NCBI RefSeq assembly: GCF_003007715.1 | Contig: NZ_PXNO01000020.1 | Coordinates: 1 to 64,000 of the forward strand | Source: Marinobacter shengliensis | GTDB lineage: Bacteria; Pseudomonadota; Gammaproteobacteria; Pseudomonadales; Oleiphilaceae | Reading direction: 5' to 3' | Length of the DNA stretch: 64,000 nucleotides | Shown: piece after piece, positions 6,681 through 15,058 of the stretch | Numbering within the stretch: the first letter of the stretch is position 1 | How the letters are laid out: every line of letters begins with the position of its first letter | Notes under the pieces: generated by a model | Told to the model about the DNA's origin: nothing | The model's database searches: none | What the model saw: only the letters and a program-made list of their open reading frames with translations | Position numbers and translations under genes: made by a program

Positions 6681-7304
6681 CTATCTCACCACATCCCCCA
6701 AAAGCGACAACTCGGCCGCTATGTAATGGCCAATCATACTCGCCAGTCCGTCCGCCATTTCATCGAAACTGACCATCGGGTCCGGGTCCGACAAATGGCG
6801 GATAACGGCGAATATGCCGCCATTAATCCCGATGTAGGTGATCGCTGGAATGCGGCTAACCCGAAGGGTTTCCGGGTGCTCCATCAGGTAGCGCATGATG
6901 ACGTTGTTGAGCACCTTGTAGAGCGGGTCCAGGTGTAGCTCAAAGTCCACCGCCATGGCGTATCGCACACACTTCAGATACCGGCCATCATCCTGCTCAA
7001 GAAAACTCCGGAACTGGTTCAGCAATGTGCGAATGGCTTCATCAATGGGCATCTGTACCAGTGTTGGCGTTAACGGCTTGATCATCGCCGCTGTGTCGGA
7101 GATGAAACGTTGGCTCATGGCGTTGAAGATCGCCTGTTTGTTCTCGAAGTATTCATAAAGCGAACCTACCCCCACGCCTGCTATTTCAGCGATGTGACGT
7201 GTTGTGGTGTCGGCAGGACCCCGCTGACTCAGTGCAATAAACCCGGCTTCAACAATCGCATCCACGGTTGCGCGCGAGCGATCCTGTTTTGGTTTTCTGG
7301 GCAT
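6681..7304 (-). CDS. TetR-family repressor
   Basis: Two hundred and seven residues. The N-terminal TetR HTH is clear: RSRATVDAIVEAGFIALSQR, then TTTRHIAEIAGVGVGSLYEY and FENKQAIF (residues about 10-60). The larger C-terminal domain would bind an effector and carries no recognisable specificity. It is divergent from the SDR-diiron-monooxygenase operon across a 166-base gap with a palindrome, so it is probably that operon's repressor, released by a substrate or product of the pathway. The effector is unknown. Confidence 0.88.
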   Translation of the reverse strand: MPRKPKQDRSRATVDAIVEAGFIALSQRGPADTTTRHIAEIAGVGVGSLYEYFENKQAIFNAMSQRFISDTAAMIKPLTPTLVQMPIDEAIRTLLNQFRSFLEQDDGRYLKCVRYAMAVDFELHLDPLYKVLNNVIMRYLMEHPETLRVSRIPAITYIGINGGIFAVIRHLSDPDPMVSFDEMADGLASMIGHYIAAELSLLGDVVR

Positions 7305-7322
7305 AATTTTCCGAATTGAATC

Positions 7323-7336
7323 CGAACAAGCGTTCG
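7323..7336. promoter_or_regulatory. palindromic operator between TetR gene and SDR operon
   Basis: CGAAC-AAGC-GTTCG is a perfect five-base-arm palindrome 19 bases upstream of the TetR start codon. Its size and place fit a TetR dimer site that also controls the rightward operon. No other symmetric site of similar quality was noticed in the 7305-7470 gap. Confidence 0.5.
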
Positions 7337-7470
7337 CTCTAATCTGCAGTCAGCTGGGCGCAAACGCAAGCAGGGCAAGGCTTTCAGGCCTATTCGGCAC
7401 TAGTTTTGTCCCTTTCGGGCGGCACCAGCCCTGGCAGCGTCACACTTACATCAAACCTGCGGAAATCTTC

Positions 7471-8301
7471 ATGTTCAAAAACTCTCTGACTAAAAATGCC
7501 CGTGCAGTCATCACTGGCGCCGGCAGCGGCATCGGCAAAGCGCTCGCATTGGAACTCGCCCGTCGCGGGAGCCTTGTGGTGTGCACTGACATCAATCTGG
7601 ACGCCGCGGAACAAACCGCCAGCGAAGTCCGCCGCCTCGGTGGCCAGGCCTGGGCGGTCGCCTGCGATGTCAGCAAGCTGGAGCAGGTACAGGCGCTGGC
7701 TGATAAAGCCGACGAGCTGCTGCCAGAACCGGTCAACCTGGTCATCAACAACGCCGGTGTTGGCGTAGGTGGCAAAACCATCGGCGAAACATCGATCGAA
7801 GACTGGGAGTGGACGGTCAACATCAACCTGTGGGGCGTGGTCTATGGCTGCCATGTGTTCGCCCCCCGGCTGCGCCTGCAGGAGCAGGCCGGCATTATCA
7901 ATGTGGCCTCAACCGCCAGTTTCTCCGCAGCACCGCTCATGGGCCCCTATAACGCCACCAAGGCTGCCGCGCTGGCGATATCAGAAACCCTGGCGGCAGA
8001 ACTCTCGGGCACCGGCGTCAGCGTCACCGCGCTGTGCCCTACCCTCGTGAAAACCAACATCTCGGCCAATGGCCGCATACAGGGCGAATCCAATGACCTG
8101 TTTAATCGCCTGATGGACCGCATCGGCATGTCCGCCGACAAGGTCGCTCGCATGGCTCTGGATGGCCTGGATAACAAACAGCTTTACGTTATGCCACAGG
8201 TCGATGCCCGTATGATCTGGCGAATCAAACGTCTGCTGCCTAATTCCTATGCGGCGATCACTGGGCTTATTAATCGCCGGATGACGTCCAAGTTCGTCTG
8301 A
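7471..8301 (+). CDS. short-chain dehydrogenase/reductase
   Basis: Two hundred and seventy-six residues of classical SDR type. The cofactor motif TGAGSGIG is at about 15-22, an aspartate that favours NAD (CTDIN) ends strand 2, NNAG is at 93-96, and the catalytic Tyr160 and Lys164 lie in GPYNATKAA. It would interconvert an alcohol and a ketone or aldehyde. As first gene of an operon with a Baeyer-Villiger-type monooxygenase, a role making the ketone substrate is plausible. The substrate is not known. It is divergent from the TetR gene; 39 bases separate it from the diiron gene. Confidence 0.88.
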   Translation: MFKNSLTKNARAVITGAGSGIGKALALELARRGSLVVCTDINLDAAEQTASEVRRLGGQAWAVACDVSKLEQVQALADKADELLPEPVNLVINNAGVGVGGKTIGETSIEDWEWTVNINLWGVVYGCHVFAPRLRLQEQAGIINVASTASFSAAPLMGPYNATKAAALAISETLAAELSGTGVSVTALCPTLVKTNISANGRIQGESNDLFNRLMDRIGMSADKVARMALDGLDNKQLYVMPQVDARMIWRIKRLLPNSYAAITGLINRRMTSKFV

Positions 8302-8340
8302 TGACAGGCCCTAACACTCCCCACAAGCCAGGAGACTGAC

Positions 8341-9267
8341 ATGGCAAAGATTGATCTCGATAACATGCTGGAAAAGATCAAAAACACTCAGTGGAGCCTG
8401 TCGGATGTCGACTGGGATGCTCCGGGCGCTGAGCTGATCACCCCTGAACAGTGGCCAAAACTGAAAGCCTTCATGGCAGACCTGATGTGGATCGAGCATG
8501 TCGGTGCCAGGGCCTTTGCCGCCATGGCCAAGAAAGCGCCGGACGACACCCTGCGCCAGATTTACACCTATTTCCACGCCGAAGAACAGCGCCACGCCAA
8601 CGCCGAAATGGCGTTAATGAAACGCTGGGGCATGCTGGAAGATGGCGAATTGCCGGAGCCGAACAACAACCTGAGGCTGGTCATCGAGTGGCTGGACCGG
8701 TTTGCCGATGATCAGCCGGTCTATGTGTTAGGCACCGTGGTACCCATGCTGGAAATCGCACTCGACGGCGCGCTGTGCAAGTTCCTGCTGGATACGGTAG
8801 ACGACCCGGTGTGCCATCAAGCCTTCGAACTGATCAATGGTGATGAGGCCCGCCACCTTGGCGTGGGTTTCACCGTGATGGAAATGCAGGGCCATGGCAA
8901 AACCTACATCGAGCTTATTCGGATGACAGCGCAGCTGATGGACCCGAGACTGATTCTGGGCATTGCCTCTTACTTTCCGCTGCTTAACAAGATGCGGGAC
9001 AACATTGTCGAGATGGGTTTGCCTGAGGAGAAGCTGTACGAGGCCATGCGCAAATTCGAAAAGATCGGAGGGCGCACTGGGGACGGCCGAAGGAACCCCT
9101 GGTTCCAGATCATCAAGCACCACGGCCGGTTCGTTGTCGACCGGAAAAAGCGTTTCTACCACGCGCCCATCGATGCCCTGGTGAAGGTGGCTGACGTCAT
9201 CCCGAGAAAGGCGTTTCCGGCCGTACCCAGCTGGGTCAAAGAGATCACCTATCACCCGACCGCCTGA
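8341..9267 (+). CDS. ferritin-like diiron protein, probable oxygenase or hydrolase
   Basis: Three hundred and eight residues. A four-helix diiron site can be read: Glu52 (WIEHV), Glu82 and His85 (AEEQRHA), Glu138 (PMLEI), and Glu169 and His172 (GDEARH). The two ExxH motifs about 87 residues apart are the usual ferritin-like pattern. The C-terminal 90 residues are basic and unlike ferritin, so this is more likely an enzyme than a storage protein. It is flanked by an SDR and a flavin monooxygenase in one operon, suggesting oxidation of a hydrophobic compound. Reaction and substrate are unknown. Confidence 0.75.
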   Translation: MAKIDLDNMLEKIKNTQWSLSDVDWDAPGAELITPEQWPKLKAFMADLMWIEHVGARAFAAMAKKAPDDTLRQIYTYFHAEEQRHANAEMALMKRWGMLEDGELPEPNNNLRLVIEWLDRFADDQPVYVLGTVVPMLEIALDGALCKFLLDTVDDPVCHQAFELINGDEARHLGVGFTVMEMQGHGKTYIELIRMTAQLMDPRLILGIASYFPLLNKMRDNIVEMGLPEEKLYEAMRKFEKIGGRTGDGRRNPWFQIIKHHGRFVVDRKKRFYHAPIDALVKVADVIPRKAFPAVPSWVKEITYHPTA

Positions 9268-9289
9268 CCACCGTTTACGAGATTACCTG

Positions 9290-10798
9290 ATGAAGAACAA
9301 CCAACCGCTTGCTCAACAGCAGCCGCCCGCCGACGCATTGATTATCGGTGCCGGCTTTGCCGGCCTGGGCACCGCCATTCGCCTGCAACAGCAGGGCATT
9401 CGCAACATCACCATTCTGGAGCGATCAGACGATGTTGGCGGCACCTGGCGCGACAACCAGTATCCGGGGGCTGCCTGTGACATCCCCTCCAATCTCTATT
9501 CTTTCTCGTTCGCCCAGAACCCGAACTGGTCCCGAAGTTTCTCGGGAAGCCGGGAAATTCTGGAGTACATCCATCACCTGGTGAATCACTTCAACCTTCG
9601 GCAATACATCCGGTTCCACCAGAATGTCAGCAACCTGGCCTGGGACCAGGACAAAGGCCTCTGGCAGGCAACGACCACGAATGGCCATGTGTTTTCAGGG
9701 CGCACCGCCGTGATGGCCCAGGGGCCGCTGTCCAACCCCGGTTGGCCCGGCATCGCCGGCCTGGACGAGTTTAAGGGCAAGAAGATACACAGCGCCGCCT
9801 GGGATCACGATTACGACCTCAAGGGCAAACGCATCGCGGTGATCGGCACGGGTGCCAGCGCCATACAGATCGTACCGGAGCTGGCCAAATGCGCCGGCAA
9901 GCTGACGGTATTCCAGCGCACTCCGCCGTGGATCATGCCACGGCCGGACTTCACCACACCGGACTGGAACAAGACGCTGTTCCGCAAAGCGCCGGTGAGC
10001 CAGACCGCTGTCCGCAAAGCACTCTATCTGGCCCATGAGTCCATGGCCTTGGCGGTCATCTGGAACTCGCCGCTGACCCGTTTTGCCGAGCGCCTCGGGC
10101 GGTGGCACTTGCGCAAACAGGTACCGGACCGCTGGCTACGCCGGCAACTGACCCCGGACTATCGCCTGGGCTGCAAGCGCATTCTGGTATCCAACGACTA
10201 CTACCCGGCCCTGCAGAAACCGAACACCAAGCTGATTACCTGGCCGATAGACCGGATCAGCCAACACGGAATCCGCACGGTGGAGGGTATCGAGCACCAG
10301 TTCGACTGTATTGTGTTTGCCACCGGCTTTGAGGTGAGCAACGCCGGTACACCGTTCCCGATTACCGGCATCGGCGGCCGCTCACTGAACGAGGAATGGA
10401 AGCGAGGCGCCCAGGCGTACAAGAGCATCAACGTATCAGGCTATCCCAATCTGTTTTTCACCTTTGGGCCAAACTCCGGGCCAGGCCACAACTCTGCGCT
10501 GGTCTACATGGAATCCCAGATGGATTACATCGTCCGGAGCATTCGCACCATCAAGAGCCTCAAGCTCAAAGCCCTGGATGTTCGGCAATCAGCCCAGGAC
10601 GACCACAACCGGAGTATTCAGAGCCGGCTGGCCAAAACCAACTGGAATTCCGGATGCCAGAGCTGGTACCTCACCGAGGATGGATTCAACGCGACAATGT
10701 ACCCCGGTTTCGCAACCCAATACGCGAAGCAGATGGCCGATCTGGAGCTGAAGGATTATCGCCTGCTGGCAGAAGAGGCCGCGAGCGAGACCTTTTAG
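9290..10798 (+). CDS. flavin monooxygenase, Baeyer-Villiger type
   Basis: Five hundred and two residues, normal for the class. It has an FAD motif GAGFAGLG (20-27), the Baeyer-Villiger fingerprint near 161-174 (FKGKKIHSAAWDHD, the FxGxxxHxxxW pattern ending in D rather than P), and a second Rossmann motif for NADPH (GTGASA, 186-191). GGTWRDNQYPGAACD is also typical. It would insert oxygen next to a ketone to form an ester or lactone. Last gene of the TetR-linked operon. Its stop overlaps the stop of the convergent transporter gene by four bases, leaving no room for a separate terminator. Confidence 0.88.
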   Translation: MKNNQPLAQQQPPADALIIGAGFAGLGTAIRLQQQGIRNITILERSDDVGGTWRDNQYPGAACDIPSNLYSFSFAQNPNWSRSFSGSREILEYIHHLVNHFNLRQYIRFHQNVSNLAWDQDKGLWQATTTNGHVFSGRTAVMAQGPLSNPGWPGIAGLDEFKGKKIHSAAWDHDYDLKGKRIAVIGTGASAIQIVPELAKCAGKLTVFQRTPPWIMPRPDFTTPDWNKTLFRKAPVSQTAVRKALYLAHESMALAVIWNSPLTRFAERLGRWHLRKQVPDRWLRRQLTPDYRLGCKRILVSNDYYPALQKPNTKLITWPIDRISQHGIRTVEGIEHQFDCIVFATGFEVSNAGTPFPITGIGGRSLNEEWKRGAQAYKSINVSGYPNLFFTFGPNSGPGHNSALVYMESQMDYIVRSIRTIKSLKLKALDVRQSAQDDHNRSIQSRLAKTNWNSGCQSWYLTEDGFNATMYPGFATQYAKQMADLELKDYRLLAEEAASETF

Positions 10799-12195
10799 GA
10801 CAGCCCAACAGCCTCCCGAAACCGGCCCCCCGGATACAGCCAGGCAATAAGCAAGCTGACCAGGCTGGACGCCAGCAAGGCGCCAAGGAACGGTGCCAGC
10901 GTCGGGATGCTGTCCGGAAAGCTCGCCGCCAGAGCCCCTGCGGTGAAGCTGCCCTGGCTCACCCAGCCGGGAAGCACGGCACCAAGCAACCCGGCCAGGC
11001 CACCAGCTACTGCAGCCAGCGGTGACATCCGGCGCCACAATCCCAGCAGCACCGGCACCACAATCGCCGCACACAGCAAGTCTGCAATCAGGAACAGCCG
11101 CAGTACTGAGAAGCCCTGAAGCGCCACCCACACCACCGGCACCATCAGTATCACCGTCGCCCAGCGGGCAGCACGCACTGACAGGCCACGTCGTCCGGAA
11201 CTGGCCACCGCCATGGAAGCAATAGCGTTCTGCAAGGTATCGACACTGGAGGCCACGAGCGTCACCGCCAGAACCAGCGCTGGCAGAGCAAGCCAGGCCG
11301 GGGCTGCGGAAAGTAATGCGAAGAATGGAATGGGAGGCTCGCCCAGCGGTAAACCATGCATGGCCGCCAGCATCCCCAGGCCCCCAATGGCCATCACCAC
11401 CAGAAACGTGCTGATACCGCCCAACACTGCACCGCGCCCAAGGGCGCTATCCGTTTCAGCTGCCCACACCCGCTGCCAATAGCCCTGGTGAAACAGGTTA
11501 GCGGCGGTCACCGCAATCACCAGAGTCAGCGCCACAGACAGCGCACTGCCAACAGGCACAGAGGGCATGACCGCCTCCGTTGGCATGGAGGGCAACCAGT
11601 ACCAGGCCACACCACCCACAAGCAGCAACAGGGCCAACAACAACCAGGCCTGCCAACGGTCTGTGGCGAGGCTTGCCCTCAAACCACCGACAGAAGTATA
11701 GGTCAGTGTGACCAGCGCCACGCCGAGAACCACCAACGCGGGCGGCACATCGGAAAGCAGCGCGGCAATGGCGCCGATAGCGGTGAGTTCCGCCGCCAGG
11801 AAGCAGGCCATGTAGGCTACCGAAACCATCGACACCCAGCGCCGGACACCGGCACCGTAACAAGCCTCGGCAAACTCGCCGATACTCCGGCCTGCCGGTA
11901 GCCGCTTACGGATGGCAGGGCCATAGAAGCCCAGCACCAGAAACGGCAACGCGGAGCCGACCGCATAACCCGCCAGCGCCACAGGCCCCACAAACGCACC
12001 GATTTCCGGAGGCGCGAAAAGAATCCACGCGCCCATACCGGAGGCAAGAAAGGACAAGCCGATAGCTTGCGCACTCTGGGAGTTTCGGGCGGTAACGTAG
12101 TCATCAAGCAGACCGTCTGCACGTCGTGCCCGCAGACCAAGAACAGCAAAACCGAGGAGCGCCGCGCTGAGCACGGCAACCGTTAGATAGAACAA
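10795..12195 (-). CDS. sodium:solute symporter (SSS family), probably thiamin-precursor uptake
   Basis: Four hundred and sixty-six residues with about 12-13 transmembrane helices and the SSS-family N-terminal pattern (DDYVTARNSQSAQAIGLSFL, then GAWILFAPPEIGAF). It starts with TTG at 12193-12195. The start is chosen because GGAGG (minus strand, complement of 12205-12209) stands nine bases upstream and because no nearby ATG fits. The preceding leader carries the 3' half of a TPP-riboswitch aptamer. Comparative genomics has linked some SSS transporters (ThiV) to thiamin or its precursors through the same element, so uptake of HMP, thiazole or thiamin is the best guess. The transporter class is sure; the substrate is inferred. 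Confidence 0.85.
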   Translation of the reverse strand: MFYLTVAVLSAALLGFAVLGLRARRADGLLDDYVTARNSQSAQAIGLSFLASGMGAWILFAPPEIGAFVGPVALAGYAVGSALPFLVLGFYGPAIRKRLPAGRSIGEFAEACYGAGVRRWVSMVSVAYMACFLAAELTAIGAIAALLSDVPPALVVLGVALVTLTYTSVGGLRASLATDRWQAWLLLALLLLVGGVAWYWLPSMPTEAVMPSVPVGSALSVALTLVIAVTAANLFHQGYWQRVWAAETDSALGRGAVLGGISTFLVVMAIGGLGMLAAMHGLPLGEPPIPFFALLSAAPAWLALPALVLAVTLVASSVDTLQNAIASMAVASSGRRGLSVRAARWATVILMVPVVWVALQGFSVLRLFLIADLLCAAIVVPVLLGLWRRMSPLAAVAGGLAGLLGAVLPGWVSQGSFTAGALAASFPDSIPTLAPFLGALLASSLVSLLIAWLYPGGRFREAVGLS

Positions 12196-12270
12196 GTCGC
12201 ACTTCCTCCGCCGGTATTAACCGGATCAGGTTCCGGGGTCGGCACTTGGCCCACTCACTGGCGCATGGCT
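12196..12270 (-). ncRNA. TPP-riboswitch-like leader of the SSS transporter
   Basis: Reading the minus strand, the run GACCCCGGAACCTGATCC (complement of 12223-12240) continues into a TTAATA loop closed by CCGG/CCGG (12211-12224) and then CGGAGGAAG. This matches the conserved P4/P5 half of the thi-box (ACCTGATCTGG-TAAT-CCAGCG-AGGGAA). The GGAGG of the aptamer is itself the ribosome binding site of the downstream gene, so TPP binding would hide it directly. The 5' half is poor: where CTGAGA is expected there is GTGAGT, overlapping the stop codon of the FMN reductase gene. It may therefore be divergent or degraded. A covariance-model score would settle it. Confidence 0.6.
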
Positions 12271-12821
12271 TTGAGCGCATCCGCCCACTTGGCCAGCTCG
12301 GCCAGCATACTGCCCCCCGAACTGGTGTGGTGGTCTGCCGGCTGGAATCTGCGATTATCATCCAGCAGTTCCCAGGGCATCTGCACCATCACGCTCTCAA
12401 CCATGGGCATCATCTTCACCGTCGTAACCAGTTGTTTGGACATCTGCGCGGAACGCAGGCCGCCGGAAACACCTCCATAACTGACAAAGGCACAGGGCTT
12501 GTAATTCCACTCGTTGTACACATAGTTGATCGCGTTCATGAAGGAGGGTGGCGGGCAGAAGTTGTATTCGGGAATCACGAACACGTAGGCGTCCGCCTTG
12601 GCGACGCTCTCAGACCAGGCCTTGGTGTGGTCGTGCTGGTACTTCTGCTGGCGGGGGTGGTTAGGTTCGTCATAAACCGGCAGGTTAAACTCCGCCAGGT
12701 CAACCAGTTCGCTGGAAAAACTGCCCTGCTCATTGGCAAAACCGTTAAACCATTCGGCGATGGATGGGCCAACACGGCCAGGGCGGGTGCTGCAGATGAT
12801 GGTTTGTAGCTTGAGAGGCAT
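12255..12821 (-). CDS. NAD(P)H-dependent FMN reductase family protein
   Basis: One hundred and eighty-eight residues of flavodoxin-like fold. The phosphate-binding loop is STRPGRVGPSIAEWF near residues 11-25. PEYNFCPPPSFMNAINYVYNEW and SYGGVSGGLRSAQM are the flavin-contacting segments typical of the NADPH-dependent FMN/azo-/quinone-reductase family. It would reduce FMN or quinones with NAD(P)H in the cytoplasm. It lies directly upstream of the riboswitch leader on the same strand, and its last codons overlap the leader's 5' end. The physiological acceptor cannot be told. Confidence 0.88.
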   Translation of the reverse strand: MPLKLQTIICSTRPGRVGPSIAEWFNGFANEQGSFSSELVDLAEFNLPVYDEPNHPRQQKYQHDHTKAWSESVAKADAYVFVIPEYNFCPPPSFMNAINYVYNEWNYKPCAFVSYGGVSGGLRSAQMSKQLVTTVKMMPMVESVMVQMPWELLDDNRRFQPADHHTSSGGSMLAELAKWADALKAMRQ

Positions 12822-12873
12822 ACCGGATTTCCTTCTTCAGTCATTGTTCAGTTTTGCTGATAAACCGGGAATC

Positions 12874-13245
12874 TTATCGCCCTTTTTCGTCCGAAAGACG
12901 GCGGTCAACCCATCGATGGTAGAGTCGAGCAAGCGCGGGACGAATGACTGGCAAGCCAATTACCCAGGCCAACGGCTTCAGCACCAACACGCGGGACATC
13001 AGCAGGATATACGCATCCAGCTCCCGATGGATATTGCCCTCACCGTCTTTGACGTGAAGCTCTCTCAGAGCCTTGTCCGGGTCTATACCCTGCTGCCGCA
13101 GCTCTTCGTCACGGCCTGTGATATCCAGCCACTCCACGGACTCACCGGTCCGCCCGGCCAGCTTCTCATACCAGCGGCGATCCTTGATACAGGCAGGGCA
13201 GGAACCGTCATAGAATACCAACAATTTGTCCTGGGCATGCGTCAT
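12874..13245 (-). CDS. DCC-family thiol-disulfide oxidoreductase-like protein (DUF393)
   Basis: One hundred and twenty-three residues. The defining motif YDGSCPAC places Cys16 and Cys19 as the redox pair after a thioredoxin-like first strand (KLLVFYDG). A hydrophobic helix near residues 84-105 precedes the basic end. Family members are predicted disulfide reductases without a well-established partner. It is followed on the same strand by the FMN reductase gene, 52 bases on, and preceded by the esterase gene; a loose three-gene redox/hydrolase group is possible. Confidence 0.85.
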   Translation of the reverse strand: MTHAQDKLLVFYDGSCPACIKDRRWYEKLAGRTGESVEWLDITGRDEELRQQGIDPDKALRELHVKDGEGNIHRELDAYILLMSRVLVLKPLAWVIGLPVIRPALARLYHRWVDRRLSDEKGR

Positions 13246-13294
13246 AACGCCTCCCTTTTGTTAAAACTATGGCAACGCCCGGGGCTCACGCCCC

Positions 13295-13963
13295 TTACTT
13301 TCGTTCCGAAGTGAGCTGGAACAGAAACCTGTCCAAATCCCTCACCTCCTCCAGACAAAGGCTGTGTTCCATACCATAGCAGTAATACTCCGGCTCATAC
13401 CCAAGATCCTGAAGCTTTCGCTGCGCCGCCAGCCCCAGGTGCTCTGCCACAATCGGATCAAATCGGCCGTGCCCGATAAAGATCGGCAGTTTCCGATTGG
13501 CGTCGCTTAATCGAATGGAGTCCGCAGTGGCAAAGTAGGTAGACAAGGCAAACAGGCCGCCCAGCCGCTCCGGATAACTCAGCGCCAGCTCATAGGCCAC
13601 AGCGCCGCCCTGGGAGAAACCACCCAGAATGATGTTCTCGCTGGCAATACCCCGCTCCCGTTCCTGCCGAACAAGCTCAGCCACCATCCCGGCAGAAGCG
13701 CGCAGTTGCGTAGTATCCACCTTACGGTCCACATCCATGGCCAGAATGTCGTACCAGGCGGGCATAACCATGCCGCCGTTGATGGTTACTGGCAGCTCCG
13801 GTGCGTGCGGAAAGATAAAGCGAACGGGCTGCTCCCGGGAGAAACGAAACTCCGGAACAACGGGTTCGAAATCATGGCCGCTGGCGCCGAGGCCATGCAG
13901 CCAGATGATGGTGGTTTGGGGATTTTCGCCGGTATCAATTTGCAAGGTATTCAGGGCTGTCAT
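13295..13963 (-). CDS. alpha/beta hydrolase, carboxylesterase/lysophospholipase type
   Basis: Two hundred and twenty-two residues, the compact size of the EstB/YpfH group. The catalytic triad is visible: Ser117 in GGFSQGG, Asp169 in GHGRFDP and His200 in GMEHS. The oxyanion segment WLHGLGASGHDF is at 21-32. No signal peptide is seen, so it is cytoplasmic. It would cleave short carboxyl esters or acyl-thioester-like bonds; the true substrate is unknown. The 50-base gap to the downstream DCC gene contains a GGGGC/GCCCC hairpin. Confidence 0.9.
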   Translation of the reverse strand: MTALNTLQIDTGENPQTTIIWLHGLGASGHDFEPVVPEFRFSREQPVRFIFPHAPELPVTINGGMVMPAWYDILAMDVDRKVDTTQLRASAGMVAELVRQERERGIASENIILGGFSQGGAVAYELALSYPERLGGLFALSTYFATADSIRLSDANRKLPIFIGHGRFDPIVAEHLGLAAQRKLQDLGYEPEYYCYGMEHSLCLEEVRDLDRFLFQLTSERK

Positions 13964-14012
13964 CGGGCCTCCGGAAGTCAGGTGAAGACCGGCGACTTTA
14001 ACACTTTCCCGG

Positions 14013-14762
14013 TCAGCGAGCCCAAAGATCCTTCCGGACGCTCACCCACAGCTTACGAAACTCGACAGCGGCCGGGCTATTTGGCGCCAACAGTTCCAGC
14101 GGCTGGCCCTCCTCCCCCATCCGCTCAACCACACTGGCATAAGGGACAGCAACGCTCACCGGCGTACCAAGTAACTCTGTAGCCTGCTCCAGTATTTCCC
14201 TGTGCAGATTCTTGCGCCGGTCCACCATCGAGAAAAACGGCCGCAGTTTCTTGTTACCCAACTTCTTGTCTTTCACAAAATCCCGTAACTGGTTCCAGCT
14301 GTTGAGTGACAACCAGGTAGGCACCACCGGTACATAGACTTTGTCGGCCATTTCCAGAACCTGTTCGGTCAGGCGCGAGAGCGTGGGCGGGCAGTCCAGA
14401 ACCACCAGACTGGTGTCTTCAGACAACGGCGCCAGTAGGTCTTTCAGGACGTTGTGTCCTTCGTCGTGTTCAAGCTTGATATCGAAGTTACGGAAGCTGC
14501 TATGGGCGGGGATAAAGTCTAGATTGGGGTAAACGTCTTCATGGATGAAGCGGGCGATAGGAGATTTGCCTTCCAGCAGTTTGGAGAGTTTGCGGCCTTT
14601 GACCACTTCCGCACCCGCCAGGTAAAAACTGGCAGCCCCTTGCGGGTCGAGATCCCAAAGCAATGTGCGGATGTTCTCGCGGCTGGCCAGGTAGGCCATA
14701 TTGACGGCCGCTGCGGTTTTACCCACGCCACCTTTGGGGCTGTAGAAGGCAATAATTCTCAT
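14013..14762 (-). CDS. orphan ParA-family ATPase
   Basis: Two hundred and forty-nine residues. The deviant Walker A of ParA/MinD ATPases is at 10-16 (KGGVGKT), switch I WDLDPQGAAS follows near 36-45 and the Walker B-type strand LVVLDCPPT lies near 120. These proteins bind ATP and DNA non-specifically to position cargo. No ParB gene or parS-like repeat is adjacent, so it is unlikely to be the chromosomal partition ParA. It may position another complex, or pair with a distant adaptor. It stands alone: the esterase gene follows on the same strand after 50 bases. Confidence 0.88.
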   Translation of the reverse strand: MRIIAFYSPKGGVGKTAAAVNMAYLASRENIRTLLWDLDPQGAASFYLAGAEVVKGRKLSKLLEGKSPIARFIHEDVYPNLDFIPAHSSFRNFDIKLEHDEGHNVLKDLLAPLSEDTSLVVLDCPPTLSRLTEQVLEMADKVYVPVVPTWLSLNSWNQLRDFVKDKKLGNKKLRPFFSMVDRRKNLHREILEQATELLGTPVSVAVPYASVVERMGEEGQPLELLAPNSPAAVEFRKLWVSVRKDLWAR

Positions 14763-14902
14763 GACGGGGGCTCCTGCCGTGTCTGGTGTCAGAAAACACT
14801 ACAGGATAACAGCCACCCGCCAGGCTTCTATGAAGCTTTTATGACAGAGCAATAGCTGGAACGGGTGTGTTGCGAGTAAGAAGGGCTTTCGTAAAACCAC
14901 GC

Positions 14903-15058
14903 TCACGCGGCTTTGCGGAAGCCCTCCATCCGCACAGTTTTGTCCCGGTTGCGCTTGTACTTGGTTTTGTCTTCAACCACGCGCATCTGGTACTTTGGTG
15001 TTCTCAGTTCCCGTTGCACAGCGCTGTGCTGTGTGGCTTTCGCCTTTTTTCTGGCCAT
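14903..15058 (-). CDS. small basic protein, possibly ArfA-type ribosome rescue factor
   Basis: Fifty-one residues with the start at 15056-15058, chosen because GGAG stands eight bases upstream. The composition is very basic. The central part (LRTPKYQMRVVEDKTKYKRN) resembles the ArfA core pattern (LL..PLFR.RVE..KKGKGSY.RK), in which a short helix is followed by a lysine-rich tail that enters the empty mRNA channel of stalled ribosomes. The end of the frame can form two alternative hairpins (GGCTT-CCGCA-AAGCC, and TGCGGA with TCCGCA); arfA genes are known for a hairpin that yields a stopless mRNA. The resemblance is weak, since GKGSY is missing, so this is only a lead. Confidence 0.45.
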   Translation of the reverse strand: MARKKAKATQHSAVQRELRTPKYQMRVVEDKTKYKRNRDKTVRMEGFRKAA

